NCBI RefSeq assembly: GCF_900457465.1
Contig: NZ_UAUU01000011.1
Location: forward strand, 1,364,001 to 1,428,000
Length of the DNA: 64,000 bases
Origin: Sphingobacterium multivorum
GTDB taxonomy: Bacteria; Bacteroidota; Bacteroidia; Sphingobacteriales; Sphingobacteriaceae
Direction of reading: 5' to 3'
The translations under genes and the position numbers were made by a program. This document shows positions 19,312-27,637 of the stretch, piece after piece (positions within the stretch are counted from its first letter, which is position 1; each line of letters opens with the position of its first letter). The notes under the pieces are model-generated. The model did no database searches. It was not told the origin of the DNA and saw only the letters and a list, made by a program, of their open reading frames with translations.

Positions 19312-20258
19312 ATGTTAAACAGGAGACACCTGAGGGTAAAAGTAGTGCAAACGCTTTATGCGTACAGTCTTTCAGAAGATAAAGACATCAAAACATTTGA
19401 AAAAGCACTATTAAAAAATGTGGATGAAGTCTATGAGATGTATATGTGGACACTGAATCTATTAGATGAAGTATCTGATTATGTCTTAATAGATGCAGAG
19501 GGTAGAGCTAATAAGTTTTTACCAACTGAAAAAGACTTGTCTTTAACGACCAAGTTAAGTACTAACACTTTTATTGAGTCATTGAGACAAATCCACAATA
19601 TGGAGAAGGTGTCAAAAAGTATAAAATTTCTTGGAGTTTCGATCCGGAGATCGTTCGTACGGTATTTTTGCAATTAAAGGATTCCGAGGCTTATTTGGAG
19701 TACTTGCAACAAGAGGATCGTTCGATCGGTACGGAAAAGGATATCATCAAGCATATCTTTAAAAAGATCATCTTGAAATCGCCGGTTATTGAGCAGGTTT
19801 TTGAGGAGAAATTCATCAACTGGCCTGTCGATAAAGAAGTATTGCAAGCGTTGATTGCGAAGACTTTTAAGAATTTTAGTTCAGAAGATCCACGTAAAAA
19901 TAAACTGGCAGAGATTACGCAAAACTGGAATGATGATAGCGACTACGTCATTGCATTGCTAGGTAAAACTATTCGCAATACAAATGAATATCAAAAGCTT
20001 ATCTCGGAGAAAACGAAGAATTGGGAGTCAGACCGTATTGCGCTAATGGATACTTTATTGATGCGTATGGCCATATGTGAGTTGGTTAATTTTCCATCTA
20101 TTCCTGTGAAAGTGACAATAAATGAGTATATTGAAATTTCTAAGGTATTCAGTACATTGAAAAGTAATACATTTATCAATGGTATCTTGGATAAAATATT
20201 AAACGATCTGAATCAACAAGGAAGAATCCAGAAGGCAGGTCGTGGTTTAAGAGATTAA
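19312..20258 (+). CDS. nusB: Transcription antitermination factor NusB (long form, frameshifted)
   Basis: Helical RNA-binding antitermination and rRNA processing factor. The start MLNRRHLRVKVVQTLYAYSL is the classical NusB N-terminus. The C-terminal half has TEITQNW-like segments, ESDRIALMDTLLMRMAICEL and VTINEYIEISKVFST followed by FINGILDKI, the standard signature. At about 315 residues it is the extended Bacteroidota form with a middle insertion. The two halves are offset by one base; adding an A to the run 19614-19618 gives YKISWSFDPEIVRTVFLQL across the joint. First gene of the nusB-DUF1573-yajC group. Confidence 0.92.
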
Positions 20259-20285
20259 AACCAAACGCATAAATAATTTATACGA

Positions 20286-20747
20286 ATGAAAAACTTTGGC
20301 AAATATTCGGTTTTAGCTTTGTCGGCAGTACTTTTATTTTCTTGTGGAAATGCACAAAAAGGAAAAGATGAAGGAAGCAAGACAGCGACTGAAACAGCAG
20401 CTGCGGATAGCCTTTCTAAGGCGGCAGCACAATTAGGAAAAGTAGAATTTGAAGAGTCTGCATTTGACTTCGGTCAGGTAAAGGAAGGTGCACAGGTAAA
20501 GCATACCTTTGTGCTGAAAAATTCGGGTGATGCACCTGTTATTATCTCGAAAGTGACTGCTTCATGTGGTTGTACACAACCTGAGTTTTCGAAAAGCCCT
20601 ATTTTGCCAGGTGGAAAATCTGAGATCCATGTAACTTTCAATAGTGAGGGACAAGTTGGTAAACAGCAGAAGATCATTACGATTCAATCGAATGCTTCCA
20701 ATGGCTTAACAACAGTGCAGCTAAAGGGCGAAGTATTAGCAAAATAA
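20286..20747 (+). CDS. DUF1573 lipoprotein
   Basis: A 153-residue predicted lipoprotein. The signal peptide ends in LLFSC with the lipidated Cys at about residue 20. After an Ala/Ser/Thr-rich linker comes the immunoglobulin-like DUF1573 domain: FDFGQVKEGAQVKHTFVLKN, the conserved SCGCTQPEF, and PGGKSEIHVTFNSEGQ. These proteins are widespread between nusB and yajC in Bacteroidota. The function is not established; location is probably the periplasmic face of a membrane. Confidence 0.9.
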   Translation: MKNFGKYSVLALSAVLLFSCGNAQKGKDEGSKTATETAAADSLSKAAAQLGKVEFEESAFDFGQVKEGAQVKHTFVLKNSGDAPVIISKVTASCGCTQPEFSKSPILPGGKSEIHVTFNSEGQVGKQQKIITIQSNASNGLTTVQLKGEVLAK

Positions 20748-20773
20748 CACATTATTAAACGATATAATAGAAG

Positions 20774-21090
20774 ATGAACACAGTATTATTACAAGCAGCG
20801 GGTGGCAACATGATGAGTTTTTTACCAATGGTTTTGATTATCGTGGTATTTTATTTCTTCATGATCAGACCGCAGATGAAGAAGCAAAAAGATCACAAGA
20901 AATATATTGAAGAACTTGGTGTAAATTCAAAGGTGGTAACTACAGCTGGTATTCACGGACGCATTGTAGAAGTATCAGACACGACTTTCTTAGTTGATGT
21001 AGGTTCAGGTGTAAAATCCGTTTTGACAAATCAGCCATTGCTTTAGATGCTTCTAAAGCTGCTAACAACACGGAGAAGAGCGCTTCTTAA
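20774..21090 (+). CDS. yajC: Preprotein translocase subunit YajC (frameshifted)
   Basis: Single-helix accessory protein of the SecDF-YajC complex. One transmembrane helix (FLPMVLIIVVFYFFMIRPQM) is followed by the conserved KKQKDHKKYIEEL and the small beta domain SKVVTTAGIHGRIVEVSD. As read it stops at 21046 after GSGVKSVL. Adding one A to the run 21013-21016 gives GVKIRFDKSAIALDASKAAN and the stop at 21090, a normal length of 105 residues. Followed by a strong terminator. Confidence 0.92.
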
Positions 21091-21110
21091 GCTTTTTTGG
21101 GAAAGAAATG

Positions 21111-21143
21111 AAAGCCAGTTTTCGTGGAAAACTGGCTTTTTTT
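21111..21143 (+). terminator. Rho-independent terminator after yajC
   Basis: AAAGCCAGTTTTC / GAAAACTGGCTTT hairpin with a short loop, followed by a T run. Confidence 0.92.
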
Positions 21144-21152
21144 ATGTACCGG

Positions 21153-21804
21153 TCAAATCTTTATCTTACCTAAGTGCATACTGTCTGTATTACCTCCGCA
21201 TAGCTCTCTACAAAAAGATATACACTTCATAGGTCACTTGCTTTTTATGTTTCGGTATATCAATGTTTTGTCTGCCCGTTATTAAGCTATTTTTCGCCTC
21301 ATTCGTCAAAAATGGATATTCAGCCCCATTATACGTTGCATTATACAGGAATAAGAACGAATCATAAGTTCCCATGTCAAATTTCTTCTCTAGATAGGGG
21401 TCGTATTCCCAGGTAACCAGAAACACCTGGTTTCTTGATCGAAATCCATCGTGTAGGAAGTGATGGGATTGGGATTTCCTTTGGCAATCATAAATTTTGC
21501 CAGTCCACCACAAAACGTTCTCTTCCTGAATAAGCGCATGGTTTAAATTATAAGACATTGCGACATCATAGGCCCGTTTCGGATAACTGTATGCCTTGTA
21601 GCCTATATTGATGATCGGGTTTAACATGCTTATATGCGACCTCATAGTTTTGAAGCTGTTCTACTCAGCAGCTGTTCAGGTGTGGGCTCTCGTTTTTTAA
21701 CGCGAGGGAGAGAGCGTACATAATTTCCTGTTTTAGTCGACACAAATACAACAGAGCCTGCTTTCCCGAAACAGTCCATTAACGCCATTTTTGATGATTG
21801 CCAT
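21153..21804 (-). pseudogene. DUF6266 family gene, multiply frameshifted
   Basis: Reading the minus strand from the ATG at 21804 across frames rebuilds a DUF6266 protein of about 217 residues. It begins MAIIKNGVNG, then in another frame FGKAGSVVFVSTKTGNYVRS and LPRVKKREPTPEQLLSRTAS, then MLNPIINIGYKAYS and AYDVAMSYNLNHA. Further frame changes give FVVDWQNL, MIAKGNPNPITSYTMDFDQE, QVFLVTWEYDPY, VYI, FVESYAEV and a terminal NTDSMHLG like the usual C-terminus. At least five or six frame changes are needed, far more than in neighbouring genes, and the longest open part is 21208-21645. Either a decayed gene or an unusually bad sequence patch. DUF6266 function is unknown. Confidence 0.7.
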
Positions 21805-22162
21805 AATGTATTGATTAGCTTATAATAATTAAGATAAGCATTAAAAGGAACATGCTAATACCAGGTAATCCTAAACACAATTTTTAGTCTATGTTTAGAC
21901 AGTAATCAGTCATTGTTTATTCAGTCTGCACTGAACAATCACTGAACAATCACTGAACGATCACTGAACAATCACTGTAAAAAGTGATAAGTTGGTTACC
22001 AACTGATATTCTTTTGTTGCAGCTAAAAAATTAAATGAGACAATAGGGAAGGGACTACACTCTGTAACAAAAAAGTGTGTCGCAAGAAGTATTTATTAGA
22101 CGCTCTTTTCCTGCTGACACCAAGCTGTCAATCGAGCTTCTAATTTTGTAAAAAAGAATGCT
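21805..22162. other. Intergenic region holding an 11-bp tandem array
   Basis: About 360 bases between the DUF6266 remnant and the BtrH-like gene. AT-rich, with the CACTGAACAAT array near its middle and no open frame of note. It presumably holds the promoters of both flanking genes. Confidence 0.6.
21929..21977 (+). repeat. 11-bp tandem repeat, about 4.5 copies
   Basis: Four consecutive copies of CACTGAACAAT (the third reads CACTGAACGAT), then a partial fifth CACTG. The 11-base period is close to one helical turn, so all copies face the same side of DNA. It ends about 185 bases before the BtrH-like start. Confidence 0.9.
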
Positions 22163-23137
22163 ATGGAAAATCTTAAACCGTTTGACGGGCTACATTGTGA
22201 AACCACCGCAACAGGTACTTTATTGAAGCATATTGGCATTGAACTTTCTGAACCGATGCTTTTTGGATTAGGGGAGGGACTTAGTTTTATCTATTGGAAA
22301 ATGAAAACCATGGACTTTCCATTTTTGGGCGGACGAATAAAAACGGATCTCCTGACGCAGCATATCTGCAAAAATCTCGGTCTCGAACTCAATGTTCATG
22401 AAACCTCTTCAAAAGTAAAAGCCTGGCAGGCTGTACGACAGCTCTTGGATGAGGGGCAACCTGTGGGATTAAAACTCGATGCCTATTACCTGGAATATTT
22501 TACTAAGCCATTTCATTTTGCGGGACATTATGTCGCTATATATGGCTATGACGATGAGCACGCCTATTTGGTGGATACGAGGCAGCAAGGCGGTAGTGTG
22601 AAGACGTCGCTTGCGAGTTTAGCTATAGCGCGGGCAGAGAAAAGGCCTATGTCGTCCAAAAATTTGTATTATACCATAGCAGGTAATATGGAGAACGTTG
22701 ACCTGAAAGAAGTGCTGATTGCCGCAATGGTCAATAATGCAAAGCAATATCTTGCACCACCTATCAACAATATTTCATATAAAGGAATTTTGAAGACCAG
22801 TGAAGAAGTGTTGAATTGGTTCAAGACAAGTCAAGCTATTGAAAGCGAGTTTAAGATGGCTGCAAGTCTAATGGAAAAAGCGGGCACTGGGGGTGCTTTG
22901 TTTCGAAATCTGTATCGCGACTTTATCAAGGAAAGTTACGATCTCCTCGGAATAGAACAACTCGCGGTGGTTCATCATGAGTTTGTACAGATTGCATTAT
23001 TGTGGACATCCCTGTCGGAATTGTTTAGTCAAATTGCTGAGACGGCCAGTTTCGATGCTGTCCAACAGGCATCAGCAATTTTCAAAACCCTTGCCACAAA
23101 AGAGAAAAATGCAATGGAAATATTGGCGTCTTTGTGA
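22163..23137 (+). CDS. BtrH N-terminal domain / DUF4872 protein
   Basis: A 324-residue soluble protein. The N-terminal half is papain-like: GLHCETTATGTLLKH with a candidate nucleophile Cys at residue 12, FAGHYVAIYGYDDEH with a His, and YLVDTRQQGG with an Asp, together resembling the BtrH acyltransferase domain (butirosin pathway) and C39-like folds. The helical C-terminal half (from about residue 185) matches the DUF4872 pattern. No biosynthetic partner genes are adjacent. Sitting in an insert that splits a housekeeping cluster, it looks horizontally acquired or mobile. Function unknown; an acyl or peptidyl transfer/cleavage role is inference. Confidence 0.75.
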   Translation: MENLKPFDGLHCETTATGTLLKHIGIELSEPMLFGLGEGLSFIYWKMKTMDFPFLGGRIKTDLLTQHICKNLGLELNVHETSSKVKAWQAVRQLLDEGQPVGLKLDAYYLEYFTKPFHFAGHYVAIYGYDDEHAYLVDTRQQGGSVKTSLASLAIARAEKRPMSSKNLYYTIAGNMENVDLKEVLIAAMVNNAKQYLAPPINNISYKGILKTSEEVLNWFKTSQAIESEFKMAASLMEKAGTGGALFRNLYRDFIKESYDLLGIEQLAVVHHEFVQIALLWTSLSELFSQIAETASFDAVQQASAIFKTLATKEKNAMEILASL

Positions 23138-23189
23138 TGAAATGCAGATAAGAACGCTAATTTTTGCGCAAATTGATTAAGTTTGTGTC

Positions 23190-24140
23190 ATGGCGAATGC
23201 AGTTCGAATAAATAAGACCCAACGGCGTAAGATTAATGTCTTCGTGCGTTGTGTTGGAATTTCGTTGTTAGCTTGGTTATTGTTTTCGATTTCCAATCAA
23301 TATACTGTGTCCGTTAAGGCAGCAATTGAATATGTCAATCTTCCCGAGAAACGCGCATTTCACCCACAGCAATCCGATACGGTAAAGGTGAAATTGGAGA
23401 TGACGGGATGGCAATTCCTATTTTCCAAAGCTGCTTTGGAAACCCCAAAGGTGCAGGTTGACCTAAGCTCTTTAAAAACCAAAGATTGGATTGTTTTTTC
23501 CAATCAATTGGGCTTTATCAACCGGCAGTTTCCACATGAACAACGGGTAGTCTCGGTCAGCCCAGATACCTTGTTTTTCGATTTTTCCAAACAGACGCAG
23601 CGCAAAGTGCCCGTCAAACCTTTATCCAATATTGGCTTTAAGCGTGGGTATGGTTTTATTGCTGATACCAAGATTACCCCGGCTTATGTGACGATTACAG
23701 GGCCCTATGAGGATGTTTCGGCGATTGAGTATTGGGAGACCGATACCGTTCGCGGGAAGGAAGTGGAGACCGATGTTCGAACCGTGGCAAACCTGGCACG
23801 TAACCAAAAAGCGAATATCAATGTTTATCCGACTTCGGTCGAGGTTCTGATGCCTGTAGGGGAGTTAACCGAGAAAGTGATTGAATTACCCGTGAAGGTT
23901 GAAAATGGCCAGCGCTATAGTTCTGTTAGGCTTAATCCAAGCAAAGTGGTCGTCACCGTACTGATGTCCGTTAAGGATTATAATAACTATACATCGCGAG
24001 ATTTTGAAGCTGTGGTAGATCTGGCTGACTGGGAGAAAAACGGGGTGCAATATTTGCCTGTTTTGCTGACCAAAGTACCTGACTTTTGTAAGGTAATCAG
24101 CGTTGTACCTCAAAACGTGGACTTTTTTGTACGTAAATAA
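23190..24140 (+). CDS. YbbR/CdaR-like domain protein
   Basis: A 316-residue protein with a short cytoplasmic N-terminus, one transmembrane helix (VGISLLAWLLFSISNQYTVS, about residues 22-41) and extracytoplasmic YbbR-like repeats containing VTITGPYEDV and VPVKPL-type strands. In Firmicutes YbbR (CdaR) regulates a c-di-AMP cyclase; in Bacteroidota the gene commonly sits between yajC and coaE with no assigned role. Ten bases separate its stop from coaE, indicating co-transcription. Confidence 0.85.
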   Translation: MANAVRINKTQRRKINVFVRCVGISLLAWLLFSISNQYTVSVKAAIEYVNLPEKRAFHPQQSDTVKVKLEMTGWQFLFSKAALETPKVQVDLSSLKTKDWIVFSNQLGFINRQFPHEQRVVSVSPDTLFFDFSKQTQRKVPVKPLSNIGFKRGYGFIADTKITPAYVTITGPYEDVSAIEYWETDTVRGKEVETDVRTVANLARNQKANINVYPTSVEVLMPVGELTEKVIELPVKVENGQRYSSVRLNPSKVVVTVLMSVKDYNNYTSRDFEAVVDLADWEKNGVQYLPVLLTKVPDFCKVISVVPQNVDFFVRK

Positions 24141-24150
24141 CACTATTTTC

Positions 24151-24726
24151 ATGAAGATTGGAATAACAGGCGGAATTGGATCCGGTAAAACATTTATCTG
24201 TCAGCTTTTTAAAGCCATGGCTGTACCTGTTTATAATGCAGATGATGAGGCGAAGGAATTGATGAATACCGATTTACGGATCAAAGAACGCTTGATTGCG
24301 GAGTTCGGTAAAGAGACCTATAAGGATGGGAAATTAGATCGGGCTTTTTTGGCCGAACAGATATTCAGCGACAAGGCGAAGCTCGAACTTGTAAATGGCA
24401 TTGTACACCCCATCGTTATCCAGGCGGCCAAAGACTGGGCCGAACAACAAAAATCCCGTTATTCACTCAAGGAGGCTGCTTTGCTTTTTGAAAGTGGCTC
24501 TTACAAGGATCTTGATTATACCATCCTGGTTACTGCGCCTTTACACATACGTGTTAAACGTGTTATGGAGCGTGATGGCATCACTGAAGAACAGGTCATG
24601 GAGCGAATAAATAAGCAACTAACTGATGAAGAAAAATTAAAACTGGCAGACTTCGTCATCATTAATGATGGAACCACTCCGCTATTGCCGCAAGTGTGGA
24701 CTTTACATCAAAAATTTCTAAAATAA
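24151..24726 (+). CDS. coaE: Dephospho-CoA kinase
   Basis: Last step of coenzyme A synthesis. The start at 24151 gives MKIGITGGIGSGKT with the P-loop at residues 7-14; an in-frame ATG at 24103 lies inside ybbR and is rejected. Other features are YNADDEAKELM (substrate Asp), VHPIVIQAAKDW, ALLFESG and VMERDG, as in CoaE. At 191 residues the length is normal. It follows ybbR by 10 bases and precedes the MBL gene by 4. Confidence 0.95.
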   Translation: MKIGITGGIGSGKTFICQLFKAMAVPVYNADDEAKELMNTDLRIKERLIAEFGKETYKDGKLDRAFLAEQIFSDKAKLELVNGIVHPIVIQAAKDWAEQQKSRYSLKEAALLFESGSYKDLDYTILVTAPLHIRVKRVMERDGITEEQVMERINKQLTDEEKLKLADFVIINDGTTPLLPQVWTLHQKFLK

Positions 24727-24730
24727 AACT

Positions 24731-25684
24731 ATGTCGATCATATTAGCTGACTTCTTAGTCAGAAAACCAGAAGGTTATTATTGCCGTTATGGTGATTTTT
24801 TTATTGATGCGAGCAATCCCGTCATGCACAATGTCGTATCTCATGCCCATGGCGATCATGCCAGTTCGGGACACGATTATGTGTATACAACGCAGGCAAC
24901 TTCACTGTTTATGACTTATCGCTATAAACAAAACCGCAAAGATTCATATCAGGTTAAATTGTTCAATAGTCCGTTTAAAATGGGTGCGGTCGAAATCACA
25001 TTTTTACCAGCAGGTCACATATTGGGTTCGGCACAAATTCTGATGGAATACCGGGGAGTGCGCTACCTATACACGGGCGATTACAAATTGCAAGCTGATG
25101 AGACTTGCGAGCCGATCGAAGTGCGGCAAGCCGATGTCCTTATTACAGAAAGCACATTTGCAAATCCGGATATTACACACCCAGATCCTGCGGAGGAGAT
25201 AAAAAAACTCGACGGACATGCCAGTAATATTTTATTAGGTACTTATGTGTTGGGCAAGGCGCAGCGGATTACTGATTTGATCAACAGATATTGTCCGGAG
25301 CGAAAAGTGCTTGTGCATAGTGGAATATTGCCCTACCATCGCCTTTACGACCAGCACGGGCTGAAGAAATTAGACTATGAGCCCTACAACAGAAAAGAAA
25401 TGAAACAGGGCGAACAGAATAAAGTTTATTTGGTACCGCCGATGACTTTTAATAGTTATTTTAGGGCGACCAAAGTATTACGTGCATTTGCTTCAGGCTG
25501 GAAACGTTTACAGGCACAGAATGATATCGAATTGTATATTTCAGATCATGTGGACTGGAATGACATTCTTCACTACATTAAGATGGTAAATCCCCAGGAA
25601 GTTTGGACACTACACGGTGACGGGACCATTTTAAAAAGTTTTTTTAACGAAAAATTGATCGTGCGTGATGTGCTTTCTGCATAA
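24731..25684 (+). CDS. MBL-fold exonuclease-like protein (beta-CASP-type / ligase-associated exonuclease family)
   Basis: A 317-residue metallo-beta-lactamase fold protein. Metal ligands are visible as SHAHGDHAS (HxHxDH), PAGHILGSAQ and YTGDYKL, and the C-terminus has ISDHVDWNDILHYI and TLHGDG. This arrangement matches the MBL proteins annotated as ligase-associated exonucleases or RNA 3'-end processing factors. No ATP-dependent ligase or Lhr-type helicase lies nearby, so the exact role is open. Four bases after coaE, likely the same transcript. Confidence 0.82.
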   Translation: MSIILADFLVRKPEGYYCRYGDFFIDASNPVMHNVVSHAHGDHASSGHDYVYTTQATSLFMTYRYKQNRKDSYQVKLFNSPFKMGAVEITFLPAGHILGSAQILMEYRGVRYLYTGDYKLQADETCEPIEVRQADVLITESTFANPDITHPDPAEEIKKLDGHASNILLGTYVLGKAQRITDLINRYCPERKVLVHSGILPYHRLYDQHGLKKLDYEPYNRKEMKQGEQNKVYLVPPMTFNSYFRATKVLRAFASGWKRLQAQNDIELYISDHVDWNDILHYIKMVNPQEVWTLHGDGTILKSFFNEKLIVRDVLSA

Positions 25685-25725
25685 GCAGGCTGTGTCGAAA
25701 AGTTTTCAATCGGGAACGTAAATTT

Positions 25726-26130
25726 CTATTTCATATTGACAACTTTGTCAACAATATAAACCGTGTTTCCACGCCAGGGAAGAACGCCATGATATTCTTT
25801 GTAGCGCAGATCGAAGTACTTTCCACTATTGAGCTCCAATTGACGGAATATAGAATCATCTTCAATAGAAAATTCAAATTGGTTGCTGGCGATACCACCC
25901 GTTTTGATACTTCCAAACCCCTCCTGGATGAGTTTACCTTCGTATGTCTTGAAAATATTGCCCTTTTTTACAGCATAATTAAGATAACCAGATTTTACGC
26001 CTTCACCGAATACATAGTAATACTTCCAGTAAACGTAGGATCCACCCCCCACAAGTAGAAAAAGGATCAGCAGAAGTAAGAACTTCTTAAATCCGGATTT
26101 TTTCGGTTTTTGTTCAGGCATATTTTCCAT
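25726..26130 (-). CDS. Membrane-anchored hypothetical protein
   Basis: A 134-residue protein with a basic cytoplasmic N-terminus (EQKPKKSGFKK), one transmembrane segment (FLLLLILFLLVGGGSYVYW, about residues 16-34) and a small extracytoplasmic domain of about 95 residues. I do not recognise a characterised family; similar short anchored proteins occur in Sphingobacteriaceae. It converges on the coaE-MBL transcript and has no obvious partner. Confidence 0.65.
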   Translation of the reverse strand: MENMPEQKPKKSGFKKFLLLLILFLLVGGGSYVYWKYYYVFGEGVKSGYLNYAVKKGNIFKTYEGKLIQEGFGSIKTGGIASNQFEFSIEDDSIFRQLELNSGKYFDLRYKEYHGVLPWRGNTVYIVDKVVNMK

Positions 26131-26383
26131 AATGTGCTATTTTTAAGTCTTTTTACTGTGGTTTATGAGACTATCAGGACTGGATGCTTTTTCGCCTAAC
26201 CTATAGTTTCACCTAAAGATAAAAAATTAACGGCATAATAACGAATGGTTTAGATGTAGCCTAGAAAGTTGCCGAGCGTGATTGGAGTAAGAGACTCCCG
26301 AGCCTACCGTTTGCGGGCTTTGCTATAGTTGCTAATTCTATTAGTTATTTTTCGGTTTTCTTAGTCTGTAATGCTAATTTTTG

Positions 26384-26391
26384 TAAATTTG
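26384..26391 (+). promoter_or_regulatory. -7 element abutting the dinB start codon
   Basis: TAAATTTG matches TAnnTTTG and ends only 4 bases before the dinB ATG, so transcription would begin at or near the start codon. No good -33 TTTG is present. Confidence 0.35.
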
Positions 26392-26395
26392 GATC

Positions 26396-27493
26396 ATGGA
26401 TCCCGAACAGGTACATCGCAAGATTATTCATTTGGATATGGATGCCTTTTATGCATCTGTAGATCAGCGTGATTTTCCCGAATATCGGGGGAAAGCGATT
26501 GCAGTAGGTGGTTCTCCGGATGGGAGAGGAGTAGTTGCGACGGCCAGTTACGAAGCACGAAAATTTGGCGTCAAATCTGCGATGAGCTCCCGAAAGGCTC
26601 TTCAGTTGTGCCCCCATATTATCTTTACCTATCCTCGTTTTGACGTGTATCGTCAGGTTTCATATCAAATCCGGGAGATCTTTCTCCGTTATACGGACTT
26701 AATTGAACCGCTTTCCCTCGATGAAGCTTTTTTGGATGTAACTGTAGACAAGCAGGGCATTGGTTCGGCTATTGATATCGCCAAAGCCATTAAAGAAGCA
26801 ATCAAAGAAGAACTGAATCTGACCGTCTCGGCCGGCGTTTCCGTGAATAAATTTGTTGCAAAGATTGCTTCGGATATGGACAAACCCAACGGCTTAACAT
26901 TTATAGGTCCTTCTAAAATTGTCAAGTTTATGGAGTCATTGCCCGTGGACAAGTTTTTTGGCGTAGGTAAGGTGACAGCAAAAAAAATGCATGAACTGGG
27001 ACTGTTTACTGGGCTTGATTTAAAAAAACAGCGTGAAGAGGATCTCGTACGTTGGTTTGGAAAGACGGGGCATTTTTTTTACCGTATCGTACGCGGGATA
27101 GACGACCGTCCTGTTGTTCCCAATCGTAGCAGCAAATCGGTCGGGATTGAGGATACTTTTGGTGAGGATGTAGAAGTTTTTGAAGAATTAAATACCATTT
27201 TGCAACGGCTCTGCAAACAGTTGTGGACACGTATTGGGAAAAAGGAAATATCTGGGCGAACCTTAAACTTAAAAATTAAATATGCCGATTTTGTTCAGTT
27301 GACACGAAGTATCACCCTAGAAAATAGTTTTGATTCGGAAGACAAAATTTACGCCACCGCCCATAGTTTGTTGAGCAAGGTTGAGCTGGTGAACAAAGTG
27401 AGGTTGTTGGGTGTTTCGATATCAAATTTTGTGGAAGAAGCTGATTTTCCAAAGGAAGGCATACAGCTTGCACTTTTCGAGCAACATCCTTAG
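26396..27493 (+). CDS. dinB: DNA polymerase IV (Y-family)
   Basis: Error-prone translesion polymerase of 365 residues. Catalytic motifs: HLDMDAFYASVDQRD (first Asp pair), SLDEAFLDVT (Asp-Glu) and VSVNKFVAKIASDMDKPNGL. A helix-hairpin-helix region (FFGVGKVTAKKMHELGL) and the little-finger domain follow. The last residues contain QLALF, a good match to the beta-clamp binding motif QLxLF. Stands alone. Confidence 0.95.
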   Translation: MDPEQVHRKIIHLDMDAFYASVDQRDFPEYRGKAIAVGGSPDGRGVVATASYEARKFGVKSAMSSRKALQLCPHIIFTYPRFDVYRQVSYQIREIFLRYTDLIEPLSLDEAFLDVTVDKQGIGSAIDIAKAIKEAIKEELNLTVSAGVSVNKFVAKIASDMDKPNGLTFIGPSKIVKFMESLPVDKFFGVGKVTAKKMHELGLFTGLDLKKQREEDLVRWFGKTGHFFYRIVRGIDDRPVVPNRSSKSVGIEDTFGEDVEVFEELNTILQRLCKQLWTRIGKKEISGRTLNLKIKYADFVQLTRSITLENSFDSEDKIYATAHSLLSKVELVNKVRLLGVSISNFVEEADFPKEGIQLALFEQHP

Positions 27494-27637
27494 TAAGGAA
27501 TCATCTGGTTTAATCGAGCCCTTGCTAAATCATATGGTACGCGATATGTGAATTAAGCTTGTTACAGGCAAAATCGTCGTTATTTGTCACAATTCTTTAT
27601 CTTAGCCAAAATAATTAATAAACATATCCAAAAATTA

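Noticed and set aside
21929..21977. CRISPR array
   Set aside because: The 11-bp units are contiguous with no spacers and no cas genes are present.
24103..24150. Upstream start for coaE overlapping ybbR
   Set aside because: The P-loop must lie a few residues from the start, as it does from 24151.
26284..26299. Small hairpin GGAGT/ACTCC upstream of dinB
   Set aside because: Only five base pairs, no T tail, and not placed at a gene end; likely chance.
27584..27637. Longer N-terminus of the DPP-IV protein
   Set aside because: The extension would bury the signal peptide; 27638 places it at the N-terminus.
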